NCBI GenBank assembly: GCA_016342385.1
Contig: JAEINM010000182.1
Span: 1-7,761 of the forward strand
Direction of reading: 5' to 3'
Origin: Spirochaetaceae bacterium
GTDB lineage: Bacteria; Spirochaetota; Spirochaetia; DSM-2461
Length of the DNA stretch: 7,761 nucleotides
Shown here in pieces: positions 6,225-7,761 of the stretch. The number at the start of each line of letters is the position of its first letter. Within the stretch, counting starts at the first letter, position 1. The notes under the pieces were generated by a model, which saw only the letters and a list, made by a program, of their open reading frames with translations, had not been told where the DNA came from and made no database searches. A program made the position numbers and the translations under genes.

Positions 6225-6496
6225 TAATGGGAAAAGTTATAGGCAATGTTGTATGCACGATGAAAAACGAACACTATAAAAATGAAAAAATAATGATTGT
6301 TCAGCCTATCGATCCAGATGGCAATAATAAAGGTAAAACGCTTCTGGCCATAGATGGCGTTCAAGCTGGTCCCGGAGACAAGGTTCTGGTTTTTGATGAA
6401 GGCGGTTCCGCCCTGATAGTAACTGGTAATCCCCATGCCATTTCCATACGGACTGTCATTGGCGCTATTATTGACAAAGTCTCTGTTGGAGAGTAA
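6221..6496 (+). CDS. BMC-P pentameric vertex protein (EutN/CcmL family), copy 4
   Basis: 91 residues. It is the most EutN-like copy at its N-terminus: MGKVIGNVVCTMKNE, KIMIVQPIDPDGN, then LLAIDGVQAGPGDKVLVFDEGGSA and VIGAIIDKV. DEGGSA stands where classical members have GSSAR, a variant I recall from several BMC-P subfamilies. The start at 6221 is chosen because M-I-M-G lines up with the M-K-L-G start of copy 3; the ATG two codons later (6227) is also possible. It is translationally coupled to copy 3 by the ATGA overlap and lies 3 bases before rpiB. Confidence 0.93.
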   Translation: MIMGKVIGNVVCTMKNEHYKNEKIMIVQPIDPDGNNKGKTLLAIDGVQAGPGDKVLVFDEGGSALIVTGNPHAISIRTVIGAIIDKVSVGE

Positions 6497-6499
6497 AAA

Positions 6500-6988
6500 A
6501 TGCAGAATCTAAATTCCATTAACAATACAGACAATGTAAGATCTGTAGCTCTCGGATGTGATCACGGTGCTGTTGAACAGAAAGAGATAATAAAAAAGTA
6601 TCTCTCCCACCAGGGTTACCGCGTTGTAGATGTGGGATGCCGGGCTGGTGAAAAAGTGGACTACCCCGATCTGGCTGTAGCAGTCTGTCGAAAGGTGACC
6701 AGTGGAGATTGCGACCGGGGAATTATGCTCGATGGCGCCGGTATCGGTTCAAGTATGGTCTGCAATAAAGTAAAAGGTATAAGAGCTGCCCTCTGCTATG
6801 ACATGAGAACAATAGTAAACAGCAGGGAGCATAATAATGCCAATGTCCTCACTCTGGGAGGACCTTTTCACAGCGGGAATGAACTTTGTGAAATGACTAA
6901 ATTGTGGCTGAAAACAAGGTTCCCCGGAGGAAGGCATATGGTAAGAATAAATAAAATGATGGCCGTTGAAAGAGGAGGATTCACGTAA
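6500..6988 (+). CDS. rpiB: RpiB/LacAB-family sugar-phosphate isomerase, Asp in place of the catalytic Cys
   Basis: 162 residues; family members are about 150. RpiB interconverts ribose 5-phosphate and ribulose 5-phosphate; relatives act on allose or galactose 6-phosphates. Visible family motifs are GCDHG (19-23, Asp21-His22), VDYPD (53-57), GAGIGSSMVCNKVKGIRAAL (79-98), SREHNNANVLTLGG (108-121, catalytic-region His111) and the phosphate-binding GGRHMVRINKM (143-153). At the position of the catalytic Cys of E. coli-type RpiB (CGTG), this protein has Asp78 (DGAG). A carboxylate also serves as base in mycobacterial RpiB, so activity is plausible. The first ~13 residues (QNLNSINNTDN) are a short polar extension, not a clear encapsulation helix. 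GGAGAG precedes the ATG; the stop overlaps the deoC start by one base. The true substrate is uncertain. Confidence 0.92.
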   Translation: MQNLNSINNTDNVRSVALGCDHGAVEQKEIIKKYLSHQGYRVVDVGCRAGEKVDYPDLAVAVCRKVTSGDCDRGIMLDGAGIGSSMVCNKVKGIRAALCYDMRTIVNSREHNNANVLTLGGPFHSGNELCEMTKLWLKTRFPGGRHMVRINKMMAVERGGFT

Positions 6989-7761
6989 TGAATCAGAATG
7001 AATTAATAGATAAAATTGCATCGGAAGTAATGAATAAACTGAAGGCTCAGATGGGTGAAAATAAGATAGCATTAAAGGATACAGGAGTTTCGGCAAGAAC
7101 AACGACTGGTTCAAACGCCGAAGCCGTTGCCCGTACAATAGATCATACACAGTTGAAACCCGATGCGACAATGGCTCAATTCGATCAGTTATGCGAAGAA
7201 GCAAAACAGTATAAATTTAAATCCGTATGTGTAAACTCAAGCCGTGTGGAATATGTAGCGAAAAAACTTCAGGGAACAGATGTTCTGATCTGTGCCGTTG
7301 TGGGATTCCCCCTGGGAGCCATGACCAGCAAGGCAAAGGCATTCGAAACAAGAGAGGCGATCTCTGCAGGAGCCGATGAGATCGATATGGTTATCAATAT
7401 CGGTGCTCTGAAATCGGGCGATTACAAAGCAGTGGAAGAGGATATCCGCTCAGTCCGCAGGGCAACGAGAGCTACGACTGTCCTAAAGGTGATAATAGAA
7501 ACATCCATGCTGACACAGGATGAGAAAGTGATAGCCTGCGAGCTGGCTGAAAAAGCGGGAGCCGATTATGTAAAAACCAGTACTGGCTTTGGCGGAGGCG
7601 GTGCCACAGTGGAAGATGTGTCTCTTATGAGACGTGTAGTCAGTTCCCATGTGCTGGTGAAAGCCAGTGGTGGTATCCGTGATTTTAAAACAGCTCAGGC
7701 CATGCTTGAAGCGGGAGCCAGCCGTCTGGGAATTGGTTCCAGTATAGCCGTTATGACCGGT
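6988..7761 (+). CDS. deoC: deoxyribose-phosphate aldolase with N-terminal encapsulation extension, 3' end cut off
   Basis: 258 codons are open to the window edge; probably only about ten are missing. DeoC reversibly cleaves 2-deoxyribose 5-phosphate to glyceraldehyde 3-phosphate and acetaldehyde. The core begins at ARTIDHTQLKPDAT (48-61), followed by FKSVCVN (77-83), CAVVGFPLGAM (102-112), EIDMVINIGALKSG (131-144) with catalytic Asp133, VIIETSML, YVKTSTGFG (194-202) with the Schiff-base Lys196, and VKASGGIR (224-231) with Lys225. All catalytic residues are present and the type resembles Bacillus/Thermotoga enzymes. About 47 residues precede the usual start. Residues 3-21 (QNELIDKIASEVMNKLKAQ) look like an amphipathic helix, and 22-46 like a flexible linker, the layout of a BMC targeting peptide. 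Translation is coupled to rpiB (TAATG), with AGAGGAGG (6971-6978) lying inside the end of rpiB. Confidence 0.96.
   Translation, partial: MNQNELIDKIASEVMNKLKAQMGENKIALKDTGVSARTTTGSNAEAVARTIDHTQLKPDATMAQFDQLCEEAKQYKFKSVCVNSSRVEYVAKKLQGTDVLICAVVGFPLGAMTSKAKAFETREAISAGADEIDMVINIGALKSGDYKAVEEDIRSVRRATRATTVLKVIIETSMLTQDEKVIACELAEKAGADYVKTSTGFGGGGATVEDVSLMRRVVSSHVLVKASGGIRDFKTAQAMLEAGASRLGIGSSIAVMTG

Noticed and set aside
5996..6436. 146-codon minus-strand frame opposite the last two BMC-P genes
   Set aside because: The + strand carries two well-supported pentamer genes with ribosome sites; the antisense product has no recognisable motif.
6749..7204. 151-codon minus-strand frame opposite rpiB and deoC
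   Set aside because: Shadow of two conserved enzyme genes; composition is unlike a real protein and there is no ribosome site or promoter context.
1..7761. Mobile element, CRISPR array, tRNA or rRNA
   Set aside because: I saw no transposase or integrase motifs, no terminal or spaced repeats, and no stretch with tRNA-like or rRNA-like features.

Overview
The window is most of a bacterial microcompartment (BMC) operon on the + strand, preceded by its likely GntR-family regulator and a divergent chemoreceptor gene. The enzyme set is a deoxyribose-phosphate aldolase (DeoC), an RpiB-type sugar-phosphate isomerase and a PduP/EutE-type CoA-acylating aldehyde dehydrogenase. From memory, this combination matches the locus class called 'sugar phosphate utilizing' (SPU) in surveys of BMC diversity. 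That class was defined by gene content, and I know of little biochemistry for it. The organism is a bacterium with moderate, AT-leaning DNA and motility/chemotaxis. A spirochaete would fit the style of the chemoreceptor, but this is a weak guess.

Layout. Positions 1-1425 (minus strand) hold a methyl-accepting chemotaxis protein cut off by the left edge. Positions 1426-1762 are the divergent intergenic region, with a good sigma70-type promoter and an operator-like repeat pointing right. Positions 1763-2542 encode a GntR/HutC regulator. Positions 2543-2631 are an 89-base leader that can fold into two mutually exclusive hairpins, one of which buries the Shine-Dalgarno sequence of the first shell gene. 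Shell genes follow: BMC-H, permuted double-domain BMC-T, BMC-H, BMC-P, BMC-P (2632-4468). Then come the aldehyde dehydrogenase (4484-5932), two more BMC-P genes (5946-6496), rpiB (6500-6988) and deoC (6988 to the right edge, 3' end missing).

How the parts fit. The seven shell genes supply the facets (two hexamer paralogs and one pseudohexameric trimer, probably gated) and the vertices (four pentamer paralogs). DeoC would split 2-deoxyribose 5-phosphate into glyceraldehyde 3-phosphate and acetaldehyde. The shell would retain the acetaldehyde while the dehydrogenase makes acetyl-CoA and NADH. DeoC and the dehydrogenase both carry an N-terminal amphipathic helix plus linker of the kind that targets cargo to BMCs; RpiB does not obviously do so. 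The role of RpiB is unclear, because deoxyribose 5-phosphate has no 2-hydroxyl to isomerise, and the RpiB here has Asp where the well-studied enzymes have the catalytic Cys. No phosphotransacylase, alcohol dehydrogenase or kinase is visible; these usual partners may lie beyond the right edge.

Genes are packed tightly, with 1- or 4-base stop/start overlaps at four junctions, indicating one translationally coupled operon. The most novel-looking signals are the possible RNA switch before the first shell gene and the Cys-to-Asp change in RpiB.
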